Assembly: GCA_041685075.1 (NCBI GenBank)
Contig: JAWLGN010000137.1
Span: forward strand, 1-14,463
DNA from: JAMCRM01 sp041685075
Lineage (GTDB): Bacteria; Acidobacteriota; Terriglobia; Bryobacterales; Bryobacteraceae
Reading direction: 5' to 3'
Length of the DNA: 14,463 bases
Shown in pieces: positions 1-6,753 of this stretch. The translations under genes were made by a program, and so were the position numbers. Below the pieces are notes generated by a model. It worked only from the letters and a program-made list of their open reading frames with translations. It did no database searches and was not told where the DNA came from. Within the stretch, counting starts at the first letter, position 1, and each line of letters starts with the position of its first letter.

Positions 1-1243
1 CCTCCAGGATCCAGGCCTGCTGGCCGGCGCAGTAGTCGAAGACGTCGCGGTCGTCGAGGGATTGGGCGCGGGCGGCGAGGGCCTGGAGGATCTCGAAGGC
101 TTCGGCGCGGCGGCCGGCGGCGAGCGCCAGGGAAGCGGCGCGGCGGCCGGCCTCGCAGGCCTGGGTCCAGCGGTTTTGAGCGAGCGCGCGGGCGCAGGCG
201 CGGCGCAGCGCGACGAGGCCGCCGGTGGCGAGCGGCGGAGCGCCACACGCGGCGGCGGGCGCGGCCAGTAAGAGGTAGCGCGGGTGGCGGGCGTCCAGCC
301 GCAGCGCCAGCCCGCGGGATGCGATGGCGGCCCAGGCGGCATCCAGGGGCGAGCCGTCCAGGCCGGCGGATTCGGCGGCTTCGGCCTCGGAGCACTCGCC
401 GCCGCAGGCGGCCATGGCGGCCAGCAGCGCGGCGGCATGCGGCGGCAGATCCGGCGGCGCCGGCCGGGGCGTCTCGGCGATGCGCAAAACGGAGGCCAGC
501 GGGCCGGAATCGATGGGGAGCTCCGCGCCGGCTGCGAGAACGAGGAGGCGATGCCCGGCGCAGGTGCGGGCGAGCCGCTCCAGGTTGTCTTCGAAGGGGC
601 CCTCGGTGCGCATGCCGAGTTGCGCGGCCAGGTCGCCCGCCACCGCCGCGGGAGTGTCCGGGCCGCTGATCCAGAGCACGGCTTCGAACTCGGGGCCGTG
701 GAGGCAGGCGAAGCGCAGCGCCGTGGCGGTATGGGCCACCGCGGCGCATCCGGGGCGGTCGGCGATGGCAACGGCCAGGCGCTCGATCTCCTCCTCCGGA
801 CAGGCGCTGTCGGGGAGTGCCGGCACGAAGGGCGGATCAACGGGCGGGCGCGACCACTCGAGCAGGCGGCGCTTCACGGCGCGCAGCGCGGCCGTCCGGC
901 TGCCGCCGAGGTCGAAGAAATCGCGCCGCGCCAGCAGCGGCGGGTAGCGGCACTCGGCCAGCAGCAGCGAGAGCACCAGCACGCCTTCGGCTTCGGGACC
1001 CTCGCGGAAGGCCTCGCGCCAGGCCGCCAGAGGCCAGGCCCGGGGCGATGAAGCAGGGGAGAGCAGCGCCAGCACCACGTCGGCCATGCGGCCGTCCCGC
1101 ACCTTGGAGATGAGGTCCTCGCCCGGGCGCAGCAGGCCGTCTTCGAAGAACACGCGCGCTCCGGTGCCGTGTTCCAGAAACTCCGCCACCTCCCGGACCG
1201 CTGCGGCATCCTCCGGCGCGTAGCACGGCGCGATGGTCAACAT
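1..1243 (-). CDS. TIR domain / degenerate STAND-like NTPase protein (C-terminally truncated by window)
   Basis: An open frame of 414 codons runs without a stop from an ATG at 1243 to the left edge. An in-frame TAA two codons upstream fixes the start. Residues 1-125 resemble a TIR domain: a first strand ending in APCY, a BB-loop-like segment DGLLRPGEDL (35-44), and LALLSPASSPRAWPLAAW (58-75). Residues 155-260 align with the NB-ARC/STAND pattern: GCAAVAHT (165-172) sits where the Walker A loop belongs, FEAVLWIS (186-193) follows, and HRLLVLAAGA (231-240) sits at Walker B. The Walker A Lys is His, two of its Gly are Ala, and the Walker B Asp is Ala. Residues 265-330 look like a winged helix. From 340 on there are Ala/Arg-rich helices that resemble TPR repeats. 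STAND proteins with TIR domains are signalling or immune proteins. The role here is unknown, and the degenerate site suggests a scaffold or pseudo-enzyme. It is divergent from the DUF892 gene, 68 bp away. Confidence 0.8.
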   Translation of the reverse strand, partial: MLTIAPCYAPEDAAAVREVAEFLEHGTGARVFFEDGLLRPGEDLISKVRDGRMADVVLALLSPASSPRAWPLAAWREAFREGPEAEGVLVLSLLLAECRYPPLLARRDFFDLGGSRTAALRAVKRRLLEWSRPPVDPPFVPALPDSACPEEEIERLAVAIADRPGCAAVAHTATALRFACLHGPEFEAVLWISGPDTPAAVAGDLAAQLGMRTEGPFEDNLERLARTCAGHRLLVLAAGAELPIDSGPLASVLRIAETPRPAPPDLPPHAAALLAAMAACGGECSEAEAAESAGLDGSPLDAAWAAIASRGLALRLDARHPRYLLLAAPAAACGAPPLATGGLVALRRACARALAQNRWTQACEAGRRAASLALAAGRRAEAFEILQALAARAQSLDDRDVFDYCAGQQAWILE

Positions 1244-1311
1244 CGGTCTTTAGAGTAGCACCGGCGGGTGACGGCACGGCCATTGGCACGCCGCCTGCAA
1301 CTCCGGGGAGC

Positions 1312-1812
1312 ATGGCAATCCGAGGCCGTGAAATTCTGGTCAGGCAACTACAGAACGTGATTGCGGCGGAACGCAATTTCGCGGATCTGCTGGATACGTT
1401 CAGCAAAACCGGCAACCAGGAAGACGTGCAGGAGATGTTTGCCGGGCTGTCGGAGAAGGCCCGCTCGCAGTGCGAGCGCCTGGAGACGCGCCTGGAAGAG
1501 CTGGGCGGCACGCCATCGGTGGGCAAGAGCGTGATGGCGCACGCCTTCGGCTTCGCTCCTTCGGTGGCCCAGGTTGGGCATGCGCCGGAGGAGAAGAACG
1601 CCCAGCACCTGATGATGACCTACGCGGCGGCGGCGGGCGAAACCGCCATGTACGAGGCGCTGGCCGCGGTGGCCGCCGAAGCGGGGGATGCCGAGACCGA
1701 GCGGCTGGCGCGCCAGTTGCAGGAAGAAGAGCGGGAAGACCACCGGATAACGTGGGACATGCTCCCGGCCAGCGCGCTGGACGCCTTCCGGGCGGTTACC
1801 GGGCAGGCGTAG
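1312..1812 (+). CDS. DUF892 / YciE-YciF-type ferritin-like protein
   Basis: This 166-aa, mostly helical protein matches the ferritin-like DUF892 family (PF05974). The family is stress-associated, forms a four-helix bundle and has no settled biochemical role. The family pattern is visible as an N-terminal helix with AAERNF (E20), a second helix SQCERLETRLEEL, a third helix with H99, E110 and Y114 (GETAMYEAL), and a fourth with LQEEEREDH (E138-H144). These acidic and His residues are the likely di-metal ligands. A GGGGAG sequence just before the ATG serves as ribosome binding site. It is the first gene of a compact run: the next gene starts 4 nt after its stop. The family assignment is good; the iron binding is inferred. 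Confidence 0.85.
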   Translation: MAIRGREILVRQLQNVIAAERNFADLLDTFSKTGNQEDVQEMFAGLSEKARSQCERLETRLEELGGTPSVGKSVMAHAFGFAPSVAQVGHAPEEKNAQHLMMTYAAAAGETAMYEALAAVAAEAGDAETERLARQLQEEEREDHRITWDMLPASALDAFRAVTGQA

Positions 1813-1816
1813 GGCC

Positions 1817-2887
1817 ATGCGGCGCGCGGCGGTCCGGGGCCTCACGCTGGCGGTGCTGGCGGTAGCGGCGGGGTGCGGGCCCAGCCCCACCGGCACGGCC
1901 GAGCGCGCGGCTCCGGAGCCGGAAACCGTGGTCCAGGGACTGGATACCCCTTGGGCCGTCGCCTTCCTGCCCGACGGCCGGATGATCTTCACCGAACGCG
2001 GCGGGCGAGTGAGTGTGCTGGAGAACGGCACCCGCCGCATGGTGGCCAACCTGGCGGTGGAGGAGACCGGCGAGGGAGGGCTGCACGGCATCGCGGTGGA
2101 TCCGGAGTTCCCGCGCAACCGCTACGTCTACCTCTACTACACCCACAGCAAGGCCAACCGCGTCTCGCGTTTCGTGCTGCGCGAGGGCGGGCTGGGCGAG
2201 GAGCGGATCATTCTGGACGGCATCCCGCGCGCCCGCTTCCACAACGGCGGGCGCATCCGCTTCGGTCCCGACGGCAAGCTGTACATCACCACCGGGGATG
2301 CGCTCGAACCCGAGAGCGCGCAGGCGAGCGACTCGCTGGCGGGGAAGATTCTACGGCTGAACCCCGACGGCAGCGTGCCTTCGGACAATCCCTTCGGCAA
2401 CGCCGTGTGGGCCTACGGGCTGCGCAACCCGCAGGGCATCGACTGGAACTCCGGCGGGCAGCTCTACGCCTCCAACCACGGGCCCAACCGGCGGGACGGG
2501 ATCGACCGCATCGAACGCGGCGCCAATTACGGATGGCCGGCCACCTGCGACGAGCGGGGCGGCGAGTTCAAACCCGCGGTGCGCTGCTACACCGCCTTCA
2601 CCCTGGCGCCCTGCGCGGTGGCGTTTGCCGGCGGCGACCTGTATGTGGCGGGACTGCGGGGCGAGCAGGTGCGGCGGCTGCGCATCCGCAACGGCCGGGT
2701 TCTCGACGAGGAGGAATTTCTTACCGGAATGGGGCGCATTCGGGAGGTGGTGGCGCACGACGGCTGGTTGTATGCGGCCACGTCGAACCGCGACGGGCGG
2801 GGGCGCCCGCGCGAGGGCGACGACCGCATCGTGCGCCTCCCCCTGGAGCCGGTCGCGGTATCCTCCGGGTATGGCGTTCTCCCCTGA
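1817..2887 (+). CDS. PQQ-dependent sugar dehydrogenase family lipoprotein (GSDH family)
   Basis: The product is 356 aa. It begins with a lipoprotein signal peptide whose lipobox AVAAGC ends at Cys20, so it is probably anchored in a membrane and faces the periplasm. The rest is a six-bladed propeller of the soluble glucose/aldose sugar dehydrogenase family (PF07995), of usual length. Landmarks are LDTPWAVAFLPDGRMIFTE (42-60), GLHGIAVDPEF (88-98), the HNGGRIRFGPDGKLYITTGD segment with the likely catalytic His142, YGLRNPQGIDW with Arg203 (200-210), and GANYGWP (235-241). Members oxidise aldose sugars with PQQ, but many environmental homologues have unknown substrates. Its start lies 4 nt after the DUF892 stop and its 3' end overlaps the next gene by 17 bp, which supports an operon. 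No PQQ biosynthesis gene is in view. Confidence 0.9.
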   Translation: MRRAAVRGLTLAVLAVAAGCGPSPTGTAERAAPEPETVVQGLDTPWAVAFLPDGRMIFTERGGRVSVLENGTRRMVANLAVEETGEGGLHGIAVDPEFPRNRYVYLYYTHSKANRVSRFVLREGGLGEERIILDGIPRARFHNGGRIRFGPDGKLYITTGDALEPESAQASDSLAGKILRLNPDGSVPSDNPFGNAVWAYGLRNPQGIDWNSGGQLYASNHGPNRRDGIDRIERGANYGWPATCDERGGEFKPAVRCYTAFTLAPCAVAFAGGDLYVAGLRGEQVRRLRIRNGRVLDEEEFLTGMGRIREVVAHDGWLYAATSNRDGRGRPREGDDRIVRLPLEPVAVSSGYGVLP

Positions 2888-3413
2888 GGCATACGGACCT
2901 GAAGTGGCGGCCATTCTGGCGCTCGACGGAAACGGCGAACGGCTCATGCCGCTGGCCGGCGGCTCCTGCTCCTCCCAGGAGGCGCGGCGCCGGTTGGGGA
3001 GTCTCTCGCCGCGCGAGTTATTCCCCGGGGCGCGCGCGCCGGAGGCGGCGGTGGCGGGCCTCTACCTGTACTTCTCCTGCCTGGACGAGTGCCACACCAC
3101 GGCGCAGAAGATCTCGACGCCCGAAGGCAGCTACTGGCACGCCATCATGCACCGGCAGGAGCCGGACGCGGCCAACTCCGGCTACTGGTTCGGGCGCGTG
3201 GGCGAGCACCCCATCTTTCCCGCGCTGCGGGAGTGTGCCGCGGCGCACGGCTATCCCGTGGGAAGCCGCTGGGACCCATTCCGGTTCATCGACTACTGCG
3301 AGCAGGCGCGCCGCCGCCCGGGCAGCCCCGAGGAGGCCCTGGCGCTCCGGGTGCAGCGCGCCGAGTGGCAGTTGCTGTTTGACTTCTGCGCCTCGCAGAC
3401 GCCGGTGCTATAA
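2871..3413 (+). CDS. Conserved hypothetical protein, Cys/His/Trp-rich
   Basis: I do not recognise a named family for this 180-aa protein. The start chosen is the ATG at 2871, which overlaps the sugar dehydrogenase gene by 17 bp and gives a sensible N-terminus (MAFSPEAYGPEV). The upstream part of the same frame is low-quality Arg/Ala-rich sequence inside the neighbour. No signal peptide or membrane segment is seen. The core (residues 64-120) looks conserved: YLYFSCLDECH (66-75), then TPEGSYWHAIMHRQEPDA (83-100), then YWFGRVGEHPIFPAL (105-119). Clustered C70, C74, H75, H90, H94 and E97 could form a metal site; this is inference only. A second motif is RWDPFRFIDYC (133-143). It sits third in the run with an AlkD-like gene 10 nt downstream. 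Confidence 0.8.
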   Translation: MAFSPEAYGPEVAAILALDGNGERLMPLAGGSCSSQEARRRLGSLSPRELFPGARAPEAAVAGLYLYFSCLDECHTTAQKISTPEGSYWHAIMHRQEPDAANSGYWFGRVGEHPIFPALRECAAAHGYPVGSRWDPFRFIDYCEQARRRPGSPEEALALRVQRAEWQLLFDFCASQTPVL

Positions 3414-3414
3414 T
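3406..3414 (+). promoter_or_regulatory. Extended -10 promoter before the alkD-like gene
   Basis: TGCTATAAT is a full consensus -10 (3409-3414) with the TGn extension, conspicuous in such GC-rich sequence. It overlaps the stop codon of the upstream gene. No good -35 stands at 17 bp; a TTGACT at 3379-3384 is 24 bp away, too far. The expected transcription start is near 3420-3422, only a few bases before the ATG at 3424. Confidence 0.5.
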
Positions 3415-3423
3415 TCAGCCGCC

Positions 3424-4173
3424 ATGGGAAGCAGACCGGCGGTGGACCTGGCGGCCGCGCTGGCCGCGGAAATCCAGGCGTACTGCAAAGCCCACGCCAA
3501 CGCGGCGCAGGCGGCGCGCTACAAACGCTACTTTCGCGAAGGCTACGACGCGTGGGGCATCATGGACGCCAAACACGCGCTGTGGACCGAGATGGAACCC
3601 GCCTGGCGGCAGCGCTTCAGCGGCCTGGGCCTGCGCGGTTTCCTCAAACTGGGAGAACTGCTCTTCACCGGGGGCAAGTACGAAGAGGGCGCGGTGGCCA
3701 TCCGCTTCCTGCGTCCCTTTCGAGACCGCATGGACGCCGCCGCGGTGCCCCGCATCGCCCGCTGGTTCGAGGCGGGCATCCGCAACTGGGCGCACACGGA
3801 TGTGCTGTGCGGCGAAGTACTGTCGCCGCTGCTGGCCGAGGGACGAATCGCGCTGGACGATCTTGCCGGGTGGCGTATCTCGCCGCACCCGTACCAGCGC
3901 CGCGCGGTGCCGGTAGCCATGCTGGGGCTGCTGGGGAACGATACGGCGGTTCCGGCGCTGCTCGAGTTCCTGCGGCCCATGATGCAGGACCCGGAGCGCG
4001 TAGTGCAGCAGGGGCTGGGCTGGTTTCTGCGGGAGGCCTGGAAGAAGCAGCCCCAACCGGTGGAGGCCTTCCTGCTGGAGTGGAAAGACCGCGCCCCGCG
4101 GCGGATCTACCAGTACGCCACCGAGAAGATGGCGCCCGCGGCGCGCACGCGTTTTCGCAAATCGCGCTCCTGA
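3424..4173 (+). CDS. AlkD-like DNA alkylation repair glycosylase (HEAT-like repeats)
   Basis: The product is 249 aa, close to the family's usual length. It matches the DNA alkylation repair family (PF08713), whose HEAT-like helical repeats let the enzyme excise bulky or cationic alkylpurines such as 3- and 7-alkylpurines without flipping the base. The active-site landmarks of Bacillus cereus AlkD (W109, D113, R148, W187) have counterparts with nearly the same spacing: W122 and D126 in NWAHTD, R159/R160 in SPHPYQRRAV, and W200 in QGLGWFLREAWKK. The ATG at 3424 is preceded by TTCAGCCGCC, which has no Shine-Dalgarno, and by an extended -10 element, so it may be read from a nearly leaderless transcript as well as from the upstream operon. 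Its last 67 bp overlap the convergent TonB-domain gene. Confidence 0.88.
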   Translation: MGSRPAVDLAAALAAEIQAYCKAHANAAQAARYKRYFREGYDAWGIMDAKHALWTEMEPAWRQRFSGLGLRGFLKLGELLFTGGKYEEGAVAIRFLRPFRDRMDAAAVPRIARWFEAGIRNWAHTDVLCGEVLSPLLAEGRIALDDLAGWRISPHPYQRRAVPVAMLGLLGNDTAVPALLEFLRPMMQDPERVVQQGLGWFLREAWKKQPQPVEAFLLEWKDRAPRRIYQYATEKMAPAARTRFRKSRS

Positions 4174-4526
4174 AGCGGCCGGGGGAACCGAACCTCGACC
4201 GTCGTCACTACCGGCACGGGCGCGCCGCGCCAGGTGGCGGGGCGATAGCGCCAGCGCTTCACCGCGTCCATGGCCGCCACGGCCAATAGCGGATGGCCGG
4301 AGAGCCGGCGCACTTGCCGCACCTGGCCATCCTCGCCGATGAGGACGGCCAGCCGCACGGCGCCTTCGATGCGGGCCCGCCGCGCCGCTTCCGGGTACTC
4401 GGGCGGCACGCGGTGCTCCAGCCGGCGTTCCTGAATGTGCGGCGGCACGCGGAGCGGAAGCTGCTGCGCTCCGGCCGGCAGCGCCGGCGCCAGCAGCACG
4501 GCCAACGCAACCCATGCCCGTACCAT
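4107..4526 (-). CDS. Small secreted TonB C-terminal domain protein
   Basis: The product is 139 aa. Residues 1-20 (MVRAWVALAVLLAPALPAGA) form a Sec signal peptide with an AQ-type cleavage site. Residues 40-113 match the TonB C-terminal fold (PF03544): PPEYPEAARRARIEGAVRL, VLIGEDGQVRQVRRLSGHP, then AAMDAVKRWRYRPATWRGAPV. In true TonB this domain touches outer-membrane receptors, but this protein lacks the usual proline-rich spacer and has only a cleavable N-terminus, so it is not a canonical energy transducer. Many Acidobacteria carry such short periplasmic versions with unknown partners. The ATG at 4526 was chosen because it starts the signal peptide; longer in-frame versions add non-signal sequence. 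It is divergent from the lipid kinase gene and overlaps alkD at the 3' end. Confidence 0.82.
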   Translation of the reverse strand: MVRAWVALAVLLAPALPAGAQQLPLRVPPHIQERRLEHRVPPEYPEAARRARIEGAVRLAVLIGEDGQVRQVRRLSGHPLLAVAAMDAVKRWRYRPATWRGAPVPVVTTVEVRFPRPLQERDLRKRVRAAGAIFSVAYW

Positions 4527-4605
4527 GGCACCCGTTTGGACACCGGCGTACAGCAGGAAGTTCCCCCCGCGTTTGGTCCTCCGCGTGCCGTCCGTAAGCC
4601 GGGTA

Positions 4606-5529
4606 ATGGGCGCTTTCGTCATTCTGAACGCTTCCGCCGGCTGGCAGGAGCAGGAGACCGCCCCGGAGACGGTGCGTAGGGTTTTCGACTCCCACGGGAT
4701 CGCCTGTAACGTGACGGTGGCGGCCGCAGGGAGCGACATCGGGGAGCTGGCCGCCGGGGCCGTGCGGGAGGGCGCCCGCCTGGTGGTGGCCGGAGGCGGA
4801 GACGGCACCTTGCGCGCGGTTGCCTCCGCGCTGGCGGGGACCGGTGTAACCATGGGGGTGCTGCCCGCCGGCACCCTGAACCACTTCGCGCGCGATCTCG
4901 AGATCCCGCTGGATGTAGCGGCGGCCGCCGAGACCGCCGCCGCCGGCATTCCGCTCGAGGTGGACGTGGCGGAGGTGAACCGGCGCGTCTTCATCAACAA
5001 CGCCTCCCTGGGCATCTTTCCCACCTACCGCTTCGAGCGGGTGCGGCGCGAGCGGCGGGGCCGAGGACGCCTGCCGGCGTTCCTGGGGGCGGTCTGGTCG
5101 GCCTTCCGGCGCTACCCGTTTCTCCAGGTGGCGCTGGAGGTGAACGGCCGGCGGGTGGTGCGCCGCACGCCTTACCTCGTCATCGGCAACAACGAGCACG
5201 CCATGGAAGGTTTCCGGCCGTGGGAGCGGGAGCGTATGAACGAGGGGCTGCTGTGGATCTACATTGCGCGCGACCGCGCGCGGCGTGGCCTGTTGCGGGT
5301 GGCGCTCAAGGTGCTCACCGGCAGGCTGCGAGCAGAGGACGAGTTCGAGGTGCTGCATGCCCCGGAGGTACGGGTGGAGACGCCCAGGCGGCGCATCGGC
5401 GTGTCGCTCGACGGCGAGGTGTTCCCCCTCGAGACGCCGCTCGAATTTCGCTCCCGGCCGCGCGCCCTGCGGGTGATGGCGCCCGCCGGCTCACGCTTCT
5501 TCGTCGAGCCGGAGCCTCAGCGCCAGTAG
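4606..5529 (+). CDS. Diacylglycerol/lipid kinase family protein (YegS/DagK-like)
   Basis: The product is 307 aa, typical of bacterial soluble lipid kinases (PF00781 plus the C-terminal beta domain). Such enzymes phosphorylate diacylglycerol or related lipids with ATP at the cytoplasmic membrane face. The nucleotide-binding loop GGGDGTLRAVASAL spans 63-76, and the family's second signature PAGTLNHFARDL spans 87-98. RVFINNASLGIFP follows, and SLDGEVFPLETPLEF near the C-terminus matches the conserved DGE motif. The ATG at 4606 (MGAFVILNASAGW) gives the standard first strand; upstream in-frame sequence is Cys/Arg-rich and belongs to the divergent TonB-gene region. No clear Shine-Dalgarno is seen. 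Its 3' end overlaps the convergent MFS gene by 39 bp. The exact lipid substrate cannot be told from sequence. Confidence 0.9.
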   Translation: MGAFVILNASAGWQEQETAPETVRRVFDSHGIACNVTVAAAGSDIGELAAGAVREGARLVVAGGGDGTLRAVASALAGTGVTMGVLPAGTLNHFARDLEIPLDVAAAAETAAAGIPLEVDVAEVNRRVFINNASLGIFPTYRFERVRRERRGRGRLPAFLGAVWSAFRRYPFLQVALEVNGRRVVRRTPYLVIGNNEHAMEGFRPWERERMNEGLLWIYIARDRARRGLLRVALKVLTGRLRAEDEFEVLHAPEVRVETPRRRIGVSLDGEVFPLETPLEFRSRPRALRVMAPAGSRFFVEPEPQRQ

Positions 5530-6753
5530 CGCGCTCAGCAGGTAGAGCAGGGCGAAGATCCACATCACCCCGGCCACCCCCAGCGGAGGAAGAAACAGCG
5601 CCACGATGGCCGGACCCACCCAGGTGCTGGCGCCGGCTCCCAGGTTCAGCAGCGACATGGCCGCCCCCTTGTGCTGCGGCACCAGCGACGGCATGAGCGC
5701 CGAAAGCGGCACGTAGCCCGCCAGCGTGGCGCCGTAGAAGGCGCCCGCCAGAATGGCCCATGGATAGCCGGCCCCCGCCGCCGGCACGTAGTAAAGGGCC
5801 AGGGTGGAAACCGCCGAGCCGAGGCCGCCGCACAACGCCACCGTGCGCCGCCATCCCAACCTGTCGCCCAAGACGCCGAACAGCAGGTTCCAGACGATGT
5901 TGCTCACGAAGATAGCGCTCAGTAGCCGCAGCCATTGGGCCAGCGTGAAGCCGATGGTTTCGGTGAAGAACACCGGCAGGAAGACCAGGAAGCCGAACTG
6001 CGGCGCGGTGTTGATTACCCGCACGATGCAGCCGATGGCGGTGCGGGGTTCGCGCCAGGCCAGCCTGACGCTGGCCAGCAGAGTGGCTACGGGGCGCTCA
6101 CCGGCGGGCGCCAGCCGCCGGGCGCCGGTGCGCTCCCGCACCCCGATGAGCGCCGTCAGCCCGCCCGCCACAACCAGCGCCAGCGAGCACCATAGCGTAC
6201 GGTAGGGGCCGATGAGGGGGACGGTGAAGCTGGCCACCAGCGACCCCAGCGTGGGCAGCCCGCCGGTGAAGGCGAACCAGAACCAGCCCACCGCCGTGCC
6301 CAGCCGCGCGCGCGGCGTCGCCGCCGTGATCCACACCAGGAAGCCGAAGGCGAACAGCGGATATCCGAAACCGCGCACCGCATAGGTGGCCAGGATCACG
6401 GGGTAACTGGCGGATGGCAGGCCGTAGATCAGAAAAGGCAGTTCGAATGCCGTCCAGATGAAAAGGCCCGCCCACATCACGCGGCGCGGTCCCCACAGGT
6501 CCGATAGCGCGCCCGAGAGCCATGCCGCCACGGCGGCGGTAAAGCCATAGGCGGTGAAGACCAGGGCGACGCGGCCCTGCGGGATCCCCATCCCGAGGAG
6601 ATAGGGGGAGAGATAGCCGGATTCGACCCCGTCGCCGATCATGAAGATCAGCAGCCCGAGGAAGCCCCAGGCGAGCGGGGGAAAGATGCCCAGGCGGTCG
6701 AGAGTGCGACCGGTGCCCGCTTTCCCTAATGCGGCTGCAGCGTCAGCGGCCAT
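5491..6753 (-). CDS. MFS transporter, polyol permease (RbtT/DalT/CsbX) type
   Basis: The product is 420 aa with about 12 hydrophobic segments, an inner-membrane carrier of the major facilitator superfamily. Polyol permease family hallmarks are visible: MIGDGVESGYLSPYL (38-52), RGFGYPLFAFGFLVWITAAT in the first half, and LGTAVGWFWFAFTGG shortly after. MFS loop motifs are GALSDLWGPRR in the first half and GVLGDRLGWRR in the second. Known relatives import ribitol or D-arabinitol by proton symport. By context it could import glycerol, another polyol, or a product of the adjacent phosphodiesterase; the substrate is inferred only. It is the last gene of the sorC operon: its ATG at 6753 lies inside the end of the phosphodiesterase gene (11-bp overlap), and its 3' end overlaps the lipid kinase gene. 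Confidence 0.88.
   Translation of the reverse strand: MAADAAAALGKAGTGRTLDRLGIFPPLAWGFLGLLIFMIGDGVESGYLSPYLLGMGIPQGRVALVFTAYGFTAAVAAWLSGALSDLWGPRRVMWAGLFIWTAFELPFLIYGLPSASYPVILATYAVRGFGYPLFAFGFLVWITAATPRARLGTAVGWFWFAFTGGLPTLGSLVASFTVPLIGPYRTLWCSLALVVAGGLTALIGVRERTGARRLAPAGERPVATLLASVRLAWREPRTAIGCIVRVINTAPQFGFLVFLPVFFTETIGFTLAQWLRLLSAIFVSNIVWNLLFGVLGDRLGWRRTVALCGGLGSAVSTLALYYVPAAGAGYPWAILAGAFYGATLAGYVPLSALMPSLVPQHKGAAMSLLNLGAGASTWVGPAIVALFLPPLGVAGVMWIFALLYLLSALLALRLRLDEEA

Noticed and set aside
62..1113. Plus-strand open frames rich in Gly, Ala and Arg across the first kilobase
   Set aside because: They have no motif and lie antisense to the continuous TIR-STAND-like frame on the minus strand.
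1873..3423. Upstream extension of the alkD frame through the sugar dehydrogenase and unknown gene
   Set aside because: The sequence is Arg/Ala/Pro-rich and overlaps genes with convincing motifs; the AlkD fold starts at the ATG at 3424.
3415..5358. A 647-codon minus-strand open frame opposite alkD and the lipid kinase
   Set aside because: Its composition is biased and it has no domain; the real minus-strand gene here is the short TonB-domain gene in another frame.
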